A stretch of DNA of 64,000 nucleotides. Source: SZUA-430 sp964547645. GTDB taxonomy: Bacteria > Pseudomonadota > Alphaproteobacteria > Micropepsales > Micropepsaceae. The stretch lies in the NCBI GenBank assembly GCA_964547645.1, contig CAZJOM010000009.1, forward strand, positions 11,223-75,222, read 5' to 3'. Shown here one piece after another: positions 25,776 to 34,149 of the stretch (the stretch's first letter is position 1; every line of letters begins with the position of its first letter). The notes beneath the pieces are model-generated. The model did no database searches, was not told the DNA's origin, and was given only the letters and a program-made list of their open reading frames with translations. A program made the translations under genes and the position numbers.

Positions 25776-26342
25776 TTAGGACCTGTTGGCACCGGGTACC
25801 CACAGGACGTCACCGCGGCTGAAATTCGCGAAACGGGCTGCGACAAAAAGGAAATCGGACAGCCGGTTCGCGTACTTCACCGCCGCTACACTGACCGGCT
25901 CGCTCTCACCAAGCTTCACGATCAAGCGCTCCGCCCGCCGGCACACCGTGCGGGCCACGTGCAGATGCGCCGCAGCCGCCGTCCCACCCGGCAGCACGAA
26001 AGATTTCAGCGGTTGAAGCTTCTCGTTCATCGCATCGATCTCTCGCTCAAGCCGCTCGACCTGCGCATCGCTGATCCGCAGCGCCTTGGCCGCGATCTCG
26101 CTCCCGTCCTCAGGAATGCAAAGGTCCGCACCCAAATCGAACAAGTCATTTTGCACGCGCCCCAGCATCCGATCGAGTTCGCCTTCCGCCGAAAGGCGCG
26201 CGACCCCGACGCACGCGTTCGTCTCGTCGACCGTGCCATAGGCTTCGATACGCGGATCGTACTTTTGCACACGCTTGCCGGTGCCAAGCGCCGTGTCGCC
26301 CTTGTCGCCGGTGCGCGTATAGATGCGGTTCAAAACGACCAA
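25776..26342 (-). CDS. Cob(I)alamin adenosyltransferase (PduO type)
   Basis: A 188-residue ATP:corrinoid adenosyltransferase that makes adenosylcobalamin. Motifs: TRTGDKGDTALGTG (ATP site), RIEAYGTVDETNA, and FVLPGGTAAAAHLHVARTVCRRAER, plus the terminal NRLSDFLFVAAR. Start is TTG 26342 with GGAGAG just upstream. The product is the cofactor required by NrdJ in this window and by the ethyl- and methylmalonyl-CoA mutases of the Ccr/Mcd pathway. It follows the HIG1 gene by 12 bases on the same strand. Confidence 0.93.
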   Translation of the reverse strand: MVVLNRIYTRTGDKGDTALGTGKRVQKYDPRIEAYGTVDETNACVGVARLSAEGELDRMLGRVQNDLFDLGADLCIPEDGSEIAAKALRISDAQVERLEREIDAMNEKLQPLKSFVLPGGTAAAAHLHVARTVCRRAERLIVKLGESEPVSVAAVKYANRLSDFLFVAARFANFSRGDVLWVPGANRS

Positions 26343-26354
26343 GGGTTCTCTCCG

Positions 26355-26564
26355 CTAATTGGCACCCGGACCGCGACCCCAGAAATAGAGCACGGCCATA
26401 ATGATCACGATCGCCGCGAATTGCGCTACGATCCGCAGCCGCATGATCTTATTAGAATAGCTGCGCGCAAAGTCGCCGCCGCGATAGAGGCTATAGAGCC
26501 CCACGATCAAGACGATCGCGACAACGCCCACCGCAACCGTCACCAGGATTTGACCCATAAGCAT
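26355..26564 (-). CDS. Twin-transmembrane HIG1-domain protein
   Basis: A 69-residue protein with two membrane helices (about 5-25 and 45-63) joined by a loop RGGDFARSYSNKIMRLRIV, typical of bacterial HIG1/hypoxia-induced small proteins found near cobalamin adenosyltransferase genes in alphaproteobacteria. Relatives associate with cytochrome oxidase; the role here is unproven. Start may be ATG 26564 or 26558. Confidence 0.8.
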   Translation of the reverse strand: MLMGQILVTVAVGVVAIVLIVGLYSLYRGGDFARSYSNKIMRLRIVAQFAAIVIIMAVLYFWGRGPGAN

Positions 26565-26604
26565 GGCCGATCAATAACCCGGACTTGGCCCCGCTTCAAT
26601 CAAC

Positions 26605-27399
26605 TTAAGGCGCGGGAAACACGCTGTCGCTCTTGCCGGAGAGCGCATAGGACAACAGGCCGATCCACTCCTTTGCCGCTATGTCCGTGCGCCGGAGCCC
26701 TTCGCCGACAAAGCCGAACGGTCGCAGTAACGACACGCTACCTGCGGTGCGATAGTCGACGGGATAGGGCACCACCTCGAACCCGACCTTGCGGAACACG
26801 CCGATCGTGCGCGGCATGTGAAACGCCGACGTGACGACAAGCCACCGCTCGCCTTGTTGCGGCTGAGCGATCCCTTTGGCGTAAAGCGCATTCTCGAACG
26901 TGTTCAGCGATTGCCGGTCGTAGGCGATCCGCGCCGGCGCAACGCCCAGACTGTTCGCCGTGTTCTCGACCAACGTGGCCTCTGGCGTCGTATCCGGCGT
27001 GAACTCGCTGCCCCCACCTGCATAGATGATGCGCGCGCCCGGGTAACGCCGCGCCAACTCGCCTAGTGCGATCAAGCGTTCGCCGGTCTCGTTCAGCGCC
27101 ATCTGCCCGCGCGCGTTCGTGGCCTCCGTATCGAATGTGCCACCCAGCACAATGAACCCGCGAACAGGCGTGCCGTCATCGCGAAATGCCGGAAAGCGCT
27201 CCTCGAGCGGCAGGATGAGTGCATTGCCGAGTGGCGAAAGCCCGGCGATGAGCAGCCCCACGCCGCCCGCTACCGCGACCCGCGCCCCAACTACGGCACG
27301 CTTTCCCCGCGTCAGCCAAAGCCCGAGCAACACCATCGTCACCAGCGAATTCGATGGCGTCAGAAAGAACCAAACGATCTTGGAGACGAAGTAGAACAT
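26605..27399 (-). CDS. YdcF/ElyC family membrane protein
   Basis: A 264-residue DUF218 protein of the ElyC type with two N-terminal membrane helices (about 4-30 and 38-58) and a periplasmic domain: FIVLGGTFDTEATNARG, YPGARIIYAGGGSEF, RQSLNTFENA, VVTSAFHMPRTIGVFRKVGFEVVPYPVDYR. ElyC in E. coli affects envelope biogenesis and lipid-carrier use. It is the second DUF218 gene in the window (the first is at 4.5 kb) and clearly a different subfamily. Confidence 0.88.
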   Translation of the reverse strand: MFYFVSKIVWFFLTPSNSLVTMVLLGLWLTRGKRAVVGARVAVAGGVGLLIAGLSPLGNALILPLEERFPAFRDDGTPVRGFIVLGGTFDTEATNARGQMALNETGERLIALGELARRYPGARIIYAGGGSEFTPDTTPEATLVENTANSLGVAPARIAYDRQSLNTFENALYAKGIAQPQQGERWLVVTSAFHMPRTIGVFRKVGFEVVPYPVDYRTAGSVSLLRPFGFVGEGLRRTDIAAKEWIGLLSYALSGKSDSVFPAP

Positions 27400-27472
27400 G
27401 GGCGCACCGCGATTGGATCGCCATGTCAGGTGTTTCGACGATCGCTCTCAAGCGGCAGCCGTCACGCTCCGA

Positions 27473-29116
27473 TCAGTTCGCGTCTTCCAAAAGCCGCCGC
27501 GCGATGACCTGCGCCTGGATCTCGGCCGCGCCCTCGAAGATGTTGAGAATACGCGCATCGCACAGAACGCGGCTCACCGGATATTCGAGGGCAAACCCGT
27601 TGCCGCCGTGGATCTGCACCGCGTTGTCGGCCGCAGCCCACGCCACCCGCGCGGCCAAGAGCTTCGCCATGCCCGCTTCCAGATCGCAGCGCCGTCCCGC
27701 GTCCTTCTCGCGTGCGGCGAAGTAGGTGAGCTGCCGCGCGATCATGATTTCGACGGCCATCGATACGATCTTGTTGGCCACGCGCGGGAAGCCGAAGATC
27801 GCTTTGCCGAACTGCTGCCGCTCCAACCCATAGCGCAGGCCGAGATCCATCGCCGATTGCGCCACACCGATCGCGCGTGCAGCCGTCTGAATGCGCGCCG
27901 ACTCGAACGTCACCATCAGCTGCTTGAAACCCTGACCTTCATCTCCGCCAAGCAGATTCGCATGCGGAACCTCGAACCCGTCGAAGCCGATCTCGTATTC
28001 CTTCATGCCGCGATAGCCGAGCACTTCGATCTCGCCGCCCGTCATGCCCTTCGCGGGGAACGGCTTTCCGTCGTTGCCCCGCGGCTTCGGCGCCAAGAAC
28101 ATCGAGAGCCCCTTGTACCCCGGCGCATTCGGATTGGTTCGCACCAAGAGCGTCATCAGGTCCGCGCGTGCCGCGTGCGTGATCCAGGTCTTGTTGCCCG
28201 TGACCTTCCAAACGTCGCCGTCGCGCACCGCGCGCGTACGCAACGAACCGAGATCGGAACCGGTGTTCGGTTCGGTAAAGACCGCCGTCGGTAAGATCTC
28301 GCCCGACGCCAGCTTTGGCAGCCAGTGCTTTTTCTGCGCCGTTGTGCCGCCGCCCAGGATCAGCTCCGCCGCGATCTCCGAACGCGTGCCGAGCGAGCCG
28401 ACACCGATATAACCGCGCGACAGTTCCTCGGAGACGACGCACATCGCCGTCTTGCCCAAGCCCGAGCCGCCAAATTCTTCCGGGATCGTAAGCCCGAATA
28501 CGCCAAGCGCACTCATCTCCTCGACGATCGGTAGCGGGATGAGTTCGTCTTTCAAGTGCCACTGATGCGCATGCGGCGCGACGCGATCGACCACGAACTT
28601 GCGGAACTGATCCCGGACAAGGTCCATCTCCTCGTCGAGACCGACTTCGCCGAATGTGACCGCCCCGGGGTTCGCCGCGATCAGATTGGCGAGCCTCGAC
28701 TTCACGTCATGGTCGTATCCCTCGACCATCAAGTCCGCGATCGGACCCGAAGTAAAACGCGCACTGTCAGCGCTCGACACGCCGAGGTCGGATAGCCGAA
28801 CGATCTCGCCCTGGCTCATCGGAATGCCGCCGGCGATCTGTGCGCAGTATTCGCCGAAGGCAGCCGAGAGCAGCAGTTGCTCGATCTCGCCGAATTTCCC
28901 TTGAGCCGCAAGTTTCTCCGCCCAACGCTGCATCTGCCGCAGCGCTTCGACATAGGTCGTCAGCCACGCGAAGCCGTGCGCCACGTGTTGCGCTTGATCA
29001 ATCCCCCCGGCCGCCGCGATGGCGCCACGCACACCGGCTTTCGCTTTCGCTTGCAGCGTCTCCGCGCCGACGACGGCGGCTCGGACAAGCGACAGCAATG
29101 CATTGGAATCGTACAT
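27473..29116 (-). CDS. mcd: (2S)-methylsuccinyl-CoA dehydrogenase
   Basis: A 547-residue acyl-CoA dehydrogenase with an additional roughly 150-residue helical N-terminal domain (LLSLVRAAVVGAETLQAKA… AWLTTYVEALRQMQRWAEKL), the architecture and length of Mcd of the ethylmalonyl-CoA pathway, which oxidises methylsuccinyl-CoA to mesaconyl-CoA. The core domain shows EEFGGSGLGKTAMCVVSEELSRG, FTEPNTGSDL, the FAD-binding QTAARAIGVAQSA region and the terminal FEGAAEIQAQVIARRLL carrying the catalytic-Glu motif. Electrons go to EtfAB (22.5-24.2 kb). Ccr of the same pathway is 1.8 kb upstream on the same strand. Confidence 0.92.
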   Translation of the reverse strand: MYDSNALLSLVRAAVVGAETLQAKAKAGVRGAIAAAGGIDQAQHVAHGFAWLTTYVEALRQMQRWAEKLAAQGKFGEIEQLLLSAAFGEYCAQIAGGIPMSQGEIVRLSDLGVSSADSARFTSGPIADLMVEGYDHDVKSRLANLIAANPGAVTFGEVGLDEEMDLVRDQFRKFVVDRVAPHAHQWHLKDELIPLPIVEEMSALGVFGLTIPEEFGGSGLGKTAMCVVSEELSRGYIGVGSLGTRSEIAAELILGGGTTAQKKHWLPKLASGEILPTAVFTEPNTGSDLGSLRTRAVRDGDVWKVTGNKTWITHAARADLMTLLVRTNPNAPGYKGLSMFLAPKPRGNDGKPFPAKGMTGGEIEVLGYRGMKEYEIGFDGFEVPHANLLGGDEGQGFKQLMVTFESARIQTAARAIGVAQSAMDLGLRYGLERQQFGKAIFGFPRVANKIVSMAVEIMIARQLTYFAAREKDAGRRCDLEAGMAKLLAARVAWAAADNAVQIHGGNGFALEYPVSRVLCDARILNIFEGAAEIQAQVIARRLLEDAN

Positions 29117-29185
29117 GGCAAACCTTGAGTCGGAAGATGAGCGGCCCGCAACAAAGCGGAATAGCTCCAGTCGTGCAATGGCAGT

Positions 29186-29824
29186 TCAGCCAAAAATCGC
29201 GTGCCAGTTCTCGTTCACGTGTTGCCAAATCCAGGGCAAAACTTCGGTGATCACCAGGTGAAGGCCCAGATAGCCTATATAGAGCGCGAAAAACGACCCC
29301 AACACGCCCAGCATGACGAGAAGACCGTCGCGCTCAATGATCGCAATGGACATGAAGGCGATAGCAACGCCCGGTGGAAAATTCGTGCCCGGGCCGGGCG
29401 CAGCAATGACGATCGCCAGAATGAACACGAGCAATCCGAGCAGCCGCTCGCCGGTCCTTCCGATCAGGAACTGAAGTCGCGGCCGACAAATCTTCTCGAC
29501 CCACCGCATGGCAGGGACGGCGCGCAAGATCGTCGTCTCAAGATCGGCCTTTCCAAACGAGCGCTGCGAGATACTGCGCGGCAGCCACGCCGAGTGGAAC
29601 CCAGCTAGCATCTGCAAGCCGAACAGCATCAATGGAATTGAAAAAATGGTGGCGAATCCGGGCGGCGCGATGGCGCATGCGATCCCGAAGATCAACAGCA
29701 GGAACCCAAAGCTCCGCTCGCCCAAACCTTCGATCAAATCGGCAAGCTTCATCCGCTCGCCCGGAAACTCCCGCACGAGCGACAACAAAACGTCCGACGT
29801 GGAGCGGTGGTTGGTCTCGATCAT
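29186..29824 (-). CDS. exoD: Exopolysaccharide synthesis protein ExoD
   Basis: A 212-residue membrane protein of the ExoD family: LSLVREFPGERMKLADLIEGLGERSFGFLLLIFG, the Pro-rich AIAPPGFATIFSIPLM helix and LAGFHSAWLP, then three further hydrophobic helices. Disruption of exoD alters exopolysaccharide production in Sinorhizobium; the molecular role is unclear. It lies between mcd and the GNAT gene on the same strand. Confidence 0.9.
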   Translation of the reverse strand: MIETNHRSTSDVLLSLVREFPGERMKLADLIEGLGERSFGFLLLIFGIACAIAPPGFATIFSIPLMLFGLQMLAGFHSAWLPRSISQRSFGKADLETTILRAVPAMRWVEKICRPRLQFLIGRTGERLLGLLVFILAIVIAAPGPGTNFPPGVAIAFMSIAIIERDGLLVMLGVLGSFFALYIGYLGLHLVITEVLPWIWQHVNENWHAIFG

Positions 29825-29830
29825 CAGGGG

Positions 29831-30379
29831 TCAAAAACTCAAGCGCAACAGGGGTCGCTTCGGATCGTCGCGCACGACGGCGAAGCCAAGGCGAAGGTAC
29901 GTCGATTCCGCACCGTTCCACAACTCGCCCGCGTCGTTGGCTCCGCGTTTCGGAAAGGCGTCGATCGAACGTGCCCCGCGCAACCGCAAGTCGGCAACGA
30001 TCTGCGTCAAAGCCTCGCGTGCAACGCCTTGTGCACGAAATTCAGGCAGTATCAACACGCACCCGATCATCCACGCGTCGTCGCTGGCTGCAACGCCGAA
30101 CTGCGCGGCCAGCTTCACAAAGGCATCGCGCTTCCACGCCTGAACCCAACCGGAGAGTTTCCCGTCGGCGTAGATCAAGTAGCCATCGTGCACGCCATCG
30201 CGAAACAGTCGCTGCCGCAACGCTGCGTTCGCTGCGGCCGTTCGCTCGCCCCAGCCATCCCACGTCGGCACCCACCACGCGACGCAGTGACACCAACCGT
30301 TCCCACTCGCGTCACAATGCAGGCGCGCGAACTCTGCCTCGGTTGCCTGGGAAAGTCGCGTGACCTTGATGCCGCTCAT
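29831..30379 (-). CDS. GNAT family N-acetyltransferase
   Basis: A 182-residue GNAT-fold protein. The acetyl-CoA motif A is WMIGCVLILPEFRAQGVAREAL (Q/R-x-x-G-x-A), and the C-terminal YLRLGFAVVRDD strand is typical. GWCHCVAWWVPTWDGW near the N-terminus is Trp/Cys-rich. Substrate unknown. The start is ATG 30379; the longer open frame covers the upstream GFA gene in another frame. Confidence 0.82.
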   Translation of the reverse strand: MSGIKVTRLSQATEAEFARLHCDASGNGWCHCVAWWVPTWDGWGERTAAANAALRQRLFRDGVHDGYLIYADGKLSGWVQAWKRDAFVKLAAQFGVAASDDAWMIGCVLILPEFRAQGVAREALTQIVADLRLRGARSIDAFPKRGANDAGELWNGAESTYLRLGFAVVRDDPKRPLLRLSF

Positions 30380-30384
30380 CGCGC

Positions 30385-30807
30385 TCACCCCGGTGGCACC
30401 ATCGACGCCAAGAACTCCGCGCCCGTCATCTTCTTCGTTTGGTTGGAAAACGCGTAGTTGCCGGGGTTCTCGTCGATGAAGATCTCGCTCACGAACTGGA
30501 ACTGCCCAGGGTCGTCGAACGCCTGCGCCGACACGACTTGATGCGATCCGTCGCGCATCCGCCAGAACAACGTCGTTCCGCAAGTCTTACAGAAACAACG
30601 CTCGCCCCAATCTGATGAGGTGTAGACGCCGAGCGCGGATTGGTCCTCGATCTTCAACGATGTCCCGCACTCCACCGCCATGAACGAGCCGCCCGACCAC
30701 TTGCGGCACATCGAGCAATGGCACACGCCCATGGCCATCGTTTCTGGCGTCGCTTCGAACGTCACGGCGCCGCACAAGCAGCGCCCCATGAGGGCTTTGT
30801 TGGTCAC
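30385..30807 (-). CDS. GFA family (glutathione-dependent formaldehyde-activating-like) protein
   Basis: A 140-residue zinc-binding GFA protein. The conserved Cys sets are GRCLCGAV, CHCSMCRKWSGG and FCKTCGTTLFW, which bind zinc in the CENP-V/GFA fold. Members are often called formaldehyde-activating enzymes, but most have unknown substrates. The stop lies only 5 bases before the GNAT start, so the two genes are probably one operon. Confidence 0.88.
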   Translation of the reverse strand: MTNKALMGRCLCGAVTFEATPETMAMGVCHCSMCRKWSGGSFMAVECGTSLKIEDQSALGVYTSSDWGERCFCKTCGTTLFWRMRDGSHQVVSAQAFDDPGQFQFVSEIFIDENPGNYAFSNQTKKMTGAEFLASMVPPG

Positions 30808-30875
30808 GGCGGCACGCTCTCCCAGCTTGCGTCCCTGGGAAGGTAGTGCGTGCCGCGCTCGGTCTCAATGCCCGC

Positions 30876-32162
30876 TTAGCGTTTGCCGGCCTCAATCACG
30901 TCATCAAGCGTGCGCAGGCCGGTTTTTGTGGCGTTCACGAGAACGGCCATGTTGCCCGGCAAGTGCTCGTTCTTCCACATTTTCGTGTGTGCTTTCGGAA
31001 TGTCGTTCCAGGAGAAGACTTCCGACATGCACGGATCGATGCGCCGCTCGACCACCAGGCGGTTCGCTTGGCTAGCCTGCTGCAGGTTCGCGAAGTGCGA
31101 TCCCTGAATCCGCTTCTGGCGCATCCATACGTACCGCGCGTCGAACGTAATGTTGTAGCCGGTCGTACCGGCGCAAAATACGACCATGCCGCCGCGCTTC
31201 ACCACCAAGCACGAGACTGGGAATGTCGACTCGCCTGGATGCTCGAATACGAAGTCGACGTCGTTGCCTTTTCCCGTGATGTCCCAAATCGCTTTGCCGA
31301 ACTTGCGCGCTTCCTTGGTCCACTCGTCATAAGCGGGTGTGCCGACCTGAGGCATTGCACCCCAGCATTTGAAATTCTTCCGGTTGATAACGCCTTTGGC
31401 GCCCAAACTCATCACGAAGTCGCGCTTCGTATCGTCGGAGATAATGCCGATCGCATTTGCGCCCGACACGGCGCAAAGCTGCACCGCGAACGATCCCAAT
31501 CCGCCCGACGCGCCCCAAACAAGCACGTTGTGACCGGGCCGCAGAATATGCGGGCGATGACCGAAGAACATGCGGTAGGTCGTGGCCAAAGTCAGCGTGT
31601 AGCAAGCCGACTCTTCCCAGGTCAGGTGCTTCGGCCGCTCCATCAGCTGGCGGTCCTGCACGCGGCAGAACTGCGCGAACGAACCGTCCGGCGTCTCGTA
31701 ACCCCAAATGCGCTGCGATGGCGAGAACATGGGATCGCCGCCGTTGCACTCTTCGTCATCGCCGTCGTCTTGGTTGCAGTGGATGACGACTTCATCGCCA
31801 ACCTTCCAGCGCTTCACCTTCGACCCGACGGCCCAAACGATCCCCGACGCATCGGAGCCGGCGATATGAAATGGATTCTTGTGACCGTCGATCGGCGAGA
31901 TCGGCGTGCCGAGACCCGCCCAGACGCCGTTGTAGTTCACGCCGGCCGCCATCACGAGCACGAGCACGTCGTGGCTATCGAGTTCCCATGTGGGAACGAC
32001 CTCGATCTGCATCGACTTCTCGGGCTCGCCATGCCGTTCCTTGCGGATCGCCCATGCGTACATCTTTGAAGGTACGTAACCGAGCGGCGGAATCTCACCG
32101 ATCTCGTAGAGGTCCTTGTAGGCGGGTTTTGCTTCTTTCACCGCCGTCGTCGCCGCTGCCAT
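30876..32162 (-). CDS. ccr: Crotonyl-CoA carboxylase/reductase
   Basis: A 428-residue medium-chain dehydrogenase that reductively carboxylates crotonyl-CoA to ethylmalonyl-CoA, the key step of the ethylmalonyl-CoA pathway. Signature segments: the N-terminal LYEIGEIPPLGYVP, VMAAGVNYNGVWAGLG, IHCNQDDGDDEECNGGDPM, RIWGYETPDGSFAQF, the NADPH Rossmann VWGASGGLGSFAVQL, FVFEHPGEST, and RIQGSHFANLQQA. The Asn, Glu and His in the YN, YET and GSHFAN segments correspond to positions I recall as CO2-binding in characterised Ccr proteins (recollection, not aligned here). Mcd and Etf genes lie nearby; see 32212-32226 for a shared control element. Confidence 0.95.
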   Translation of the reverse strand: MAAATTAVKEAKPAYKDLYEIGEIPPLGYVPSKMYAWAIRKERHGEPEKSMQIEVVPTWELDSHDVLVLVMAAGVNYNGVWAGLGTPISPIDGHKNPFHIAGSDASGIVWAVGSKVKRWKVGDEVVIHCNQDDGDDEECNGGDPMFSPSQRIWGYETPDGSFAQFCRVQDRQLMERPKHLTWEESACYTLTLATTYRMFFGHRPHILRPGHNVLVWGASGGLGSFAVQLCAVSGANAIGIISDDTKRDFVMSLGAKGVINRKNFKCWGAMPQVGTPAYDEWTKEARKFGKAIWDITGKGNDVDFVFEHPGESTFPVSCLVVKRGGMVVFCAGTTGYNITFDARYVWMRQKRIQGSHFANLQQASQANRLVVERRIDPCMSEVFSWNDIPKAHTKMWKNEHLPGNMAVLVNATKTGLRTLDDVIEAGKR

Positions 32163-32484
32163 GGGTTGCCCTTTTGCACGCTACGGAAGGCGGCCCGAAT
32201 AACACCCCTGTTTGTGCACTGCAATATGGCGCTTTCGCAAGGAAGCCCAAAAAATCCACAGACTTCTTACCAAAAATTACCAACAGCAGCAGTGTGGACT
32301 ACTTTTCTGACCGGCACGCTGCGCCGCAACAGCACCACGCCGCGGCGATTCTGATGCTTAACAAGCGCTTCGTGGCAACGCCAAACACCAAGCATTCGTT
32401 TCGAATTGCGCGACCCGGTTTCAATCCGTCTTAAAGCGCCGCGAGCCTTGATGCGCGCCCGCCGTTGTCTTCTTGGAGGCCCCC
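32163..32484. promoter_or_regulatory. ccr leader and regulatory interval
   Basis: A 322-base gene-free interval that separates ccr from the divergent RcnB-like gene. It holds the half-palindrome TTGTGC-ACT-GCAATA (32212-32226), about 50 bases upstream of the ccr ATG, related to the perfect etf operator. On the minus strand a possible -10 CATATT (32223-32228) places the start of transcription within this element. A TTGGGC box 16 bases upstream is a weak -35 candidate. The rest is AT-richer than the surroundings, with no open frame of note. Confidence 0.5.
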
Positions 32485-32826
32485 ATGAAGCGCCGATCGC
32501 TCGCCGCCGCCGTGCTTTTGTCGATCTGCTCAAGCCTACCCGCAGACGCCGCGCCACGCTTCACGCAATTGGATGCCACCATCGTGCGTGTCTACTTCTC
32601 GACCAAACCCATCGTGTGGACCGGCGTTCCGATGGAACTCGCCAGAGGCTTTGCACCCGGCAAGCCATTGCCGCCGTCGCTGCCGCTGGAGGCACTCCCG
32701 CGCGACCTGTTGTCTAAGCTCCCCGTCCATCGTGGCTATGTGTATTACCGCGTCGGCGAAGACATCGCGCTTGTCGATTCGGCGACGCGCATCGTCGCCG
32801 ACATCATCGAGAACGTTTTCGGCTAA
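32485..32826 (+). CDS. Secreted RcnB-like protein
   Basis: A 113-residue protein with an N-terminal signal peptide (MKRRSLAAAVLLSICSSLPADA). The C-terminus (LPRDLLSKLPVHRGYVYYRV, then EDIALVDSATRIVADII) matches the C-terminal module of RcnB-family periplasmic proteins, in E. coli linked to nickel/cobalt homeostasis. The N-terminal RcnB part is not recognisable. TTGGAGG seven bases before ATG 32485 fixes the start. Divergent from ccr. Confidence 0.75.
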   Translation: MKRRSLAAAVLLSICSSLPADAAPRFTQLDATIVRVYFSTKPIVWTGVPMELARGFAPGKPLPPSLPLEALPRDLLSKLPVHRGYVYYRVGEDIALVDSATRIVADIIENVFG

Positions 32827-33066
32827 GCCAAGAAAACAATCCACTGCAGCGGTGCCGAACCGCGCCATCGAAATTTCAACTTGTCGCCCCAATTTGATCA
32901 CAATTGCCGGAAGTGCAGAGATTTCGCGCGCTTCGGACAATCGATGCTCAACGCTAGTGCCCGCGAGTTTTGCCAGGTCGACCTCGAATAACCTTACCTG
33001 CCCTGATTCCGTCACAGTCATGGTCCAAACGGAGGTTGGGCCTAGGCGTTCACTAAGGCCATTCAA
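32827..33066 (-). other. Possible coding remnant without its own stop
   Basis: On the minus strand an ATG at 33066 (AGGA upstream) opens a frame of about 80 residues with protein-like composition (WTMTVTESGQVRLFEVDLAK… ISMARFGTAAVDCFLG). It runs without a stop into the antisense of the RcnB-like gene, to 32536. Composition changes to shadow-like (Arg/His-rich) where the genes overlap. It may be the remnant of a gene joined to foreign sequence, or chance. Confidence 0.25.
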
Positions 33067-33088
33067 TTCTTCCTAGGGGACGACGACG

Positions 33089-34138
33089 ATGGCCAAGCTG
33101 GGGATGTCGAAATACGACGCGAACGAAAGCCCGACCGGGCGCGCCTACAGCTGGGGCCACCGCGGCGTCGAAATAACGGGGACGCTGCTCCGCAATTGGC
33201 TAGGCTCCCACACGGAAAACAGTCTTCAACTTCGCGCTGAGAACCTTCGCCGCCGGGTCTATGGCCCAGGCGCGCAGTTCCATCACTGGACGGCTGTGCT
33301 GCTCGGTGTTGGCGTGTTTTTGACCGCCATGTTTGTCGACTACAACATCATCCACGAGTTTTGGACGCGCGCGCTTTCCAACGAATTCGGTGAGGTCCCG
33401 CCGGCGATGGCGACAACGGTGGCCGCGAAATCGCTGCAAGTCGTATTCGCGACCCTCGCCGTTCACTACCTCATCTCGAACATCGGCCATGGCGGCCGGG
33501 TCGCCTACTCGTTGCTGATCTTTCTGATCACGGCGTTTATGGTGATTGGTATTGGCCTGCTCTGGGCGAACAACAGCCTCCCCGCCGGCGCCAAGGTCTT
33601 CGGCTTCGACGTCAACCAGTCGGCCCAATCGATCGACCAATTCCTCAAAGGCCTCGGAGTGAAACCGCCAAAAGCCGCCGCCGTGCCGGCCGAAGTGAAG
33701 GCGCTGAAGAAATACGAGCTCATCATCTGGCTGTTCTCGCTCGGCGTTATCTTCCTTGTTGTGGCCTCGATCGGTGCAATGGCGTTGCACAGCGCGATGC
33801 GCGGCTTTACCGGCATCACCGGCGGCGCGCTTTACGACAGTCACAAGGAAGCGGTGCGCGGCAATTTCGTGCGCGACGGTCTGCGTCAGGCGCAACTTGA
33901 TCTCGCGCACCTAAAGCGCGACCCGGAAGATTTCAAGCAGGCGAAGCTGTCGGAGTTCTTGACTGTCTACACGGAAGGCGTCGTCGCTGGCCGGTTCGGC
34001 AGCTCACGACAGGGATACCTGCTGCGAAGGGCGAACGAGGCTGCCGATGAGGTCGGCGATAGCTTCTCGTTCGGCGGGTCGAGCGGCAACATCGACAACC
34101 TCGATGACTATCGCAACAAAAAAGTCGCTTCAGCTTGA
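33089..34138 (+). CDS. Membrane protein of unknown function, paired with a vWA-like protein
   Basis: A 349-residue integral membrane protein. Predicted helices lie at about 67-88, 113-133, 138-162 and 210-237. About 60 charged residues precede the first helix, there is a loop between the third and fourth (DVNQSAQSIDQFLKGLGVKPP), and a cytoplasmic-looking tail of about 110 residues follows. The N-terminus (SYGWGHRG-like) and the tail (GGALYDSHKEAVRGNFVRDGL) have no motif I recognise. Its gene ends 11 bases before the start of the secreted vWA-like gene, implying a functional pair in the envelope. Confidence 0.8.
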   Translation: MAKLGMSKYDANESPTGRAYSWGHRGVEITGTLLRNWLGSHTENSLQLRAENLRRRVYGPGAQFHHWTAVLLGVGVFLTAMFVDYNIIHEFWTRALSNEFGEVPPAMATTVAAKSLQVVFATLAVHYLISNIGHGGRVAYSLLIFLITAFMVIGIGLLWANNSLPAGAKVFGFDVNQSAQSIDQFLKGLGVKPPKAAAVPAEVKALKKYELIIWLFSLGVIFLVVASIGAMALHSAMRGFTGITGGALYDSHKEAVRGNFVRDGLRQAQLDLAHLKRDPEDFKQAKLSEFLTVYTEGVVAGRFGSSRQGYLLRRANEAADEVGDSFSFGGSSGNIDNLDDYRNKKVASA

Positions 34139-34149
34139 GGTTTAGAACA

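Noticed and set aside
30846..32069. Plus-strand frame of 407 codons
   Set aside because: Antisense of ccr, whose family signatures are unmistakable.
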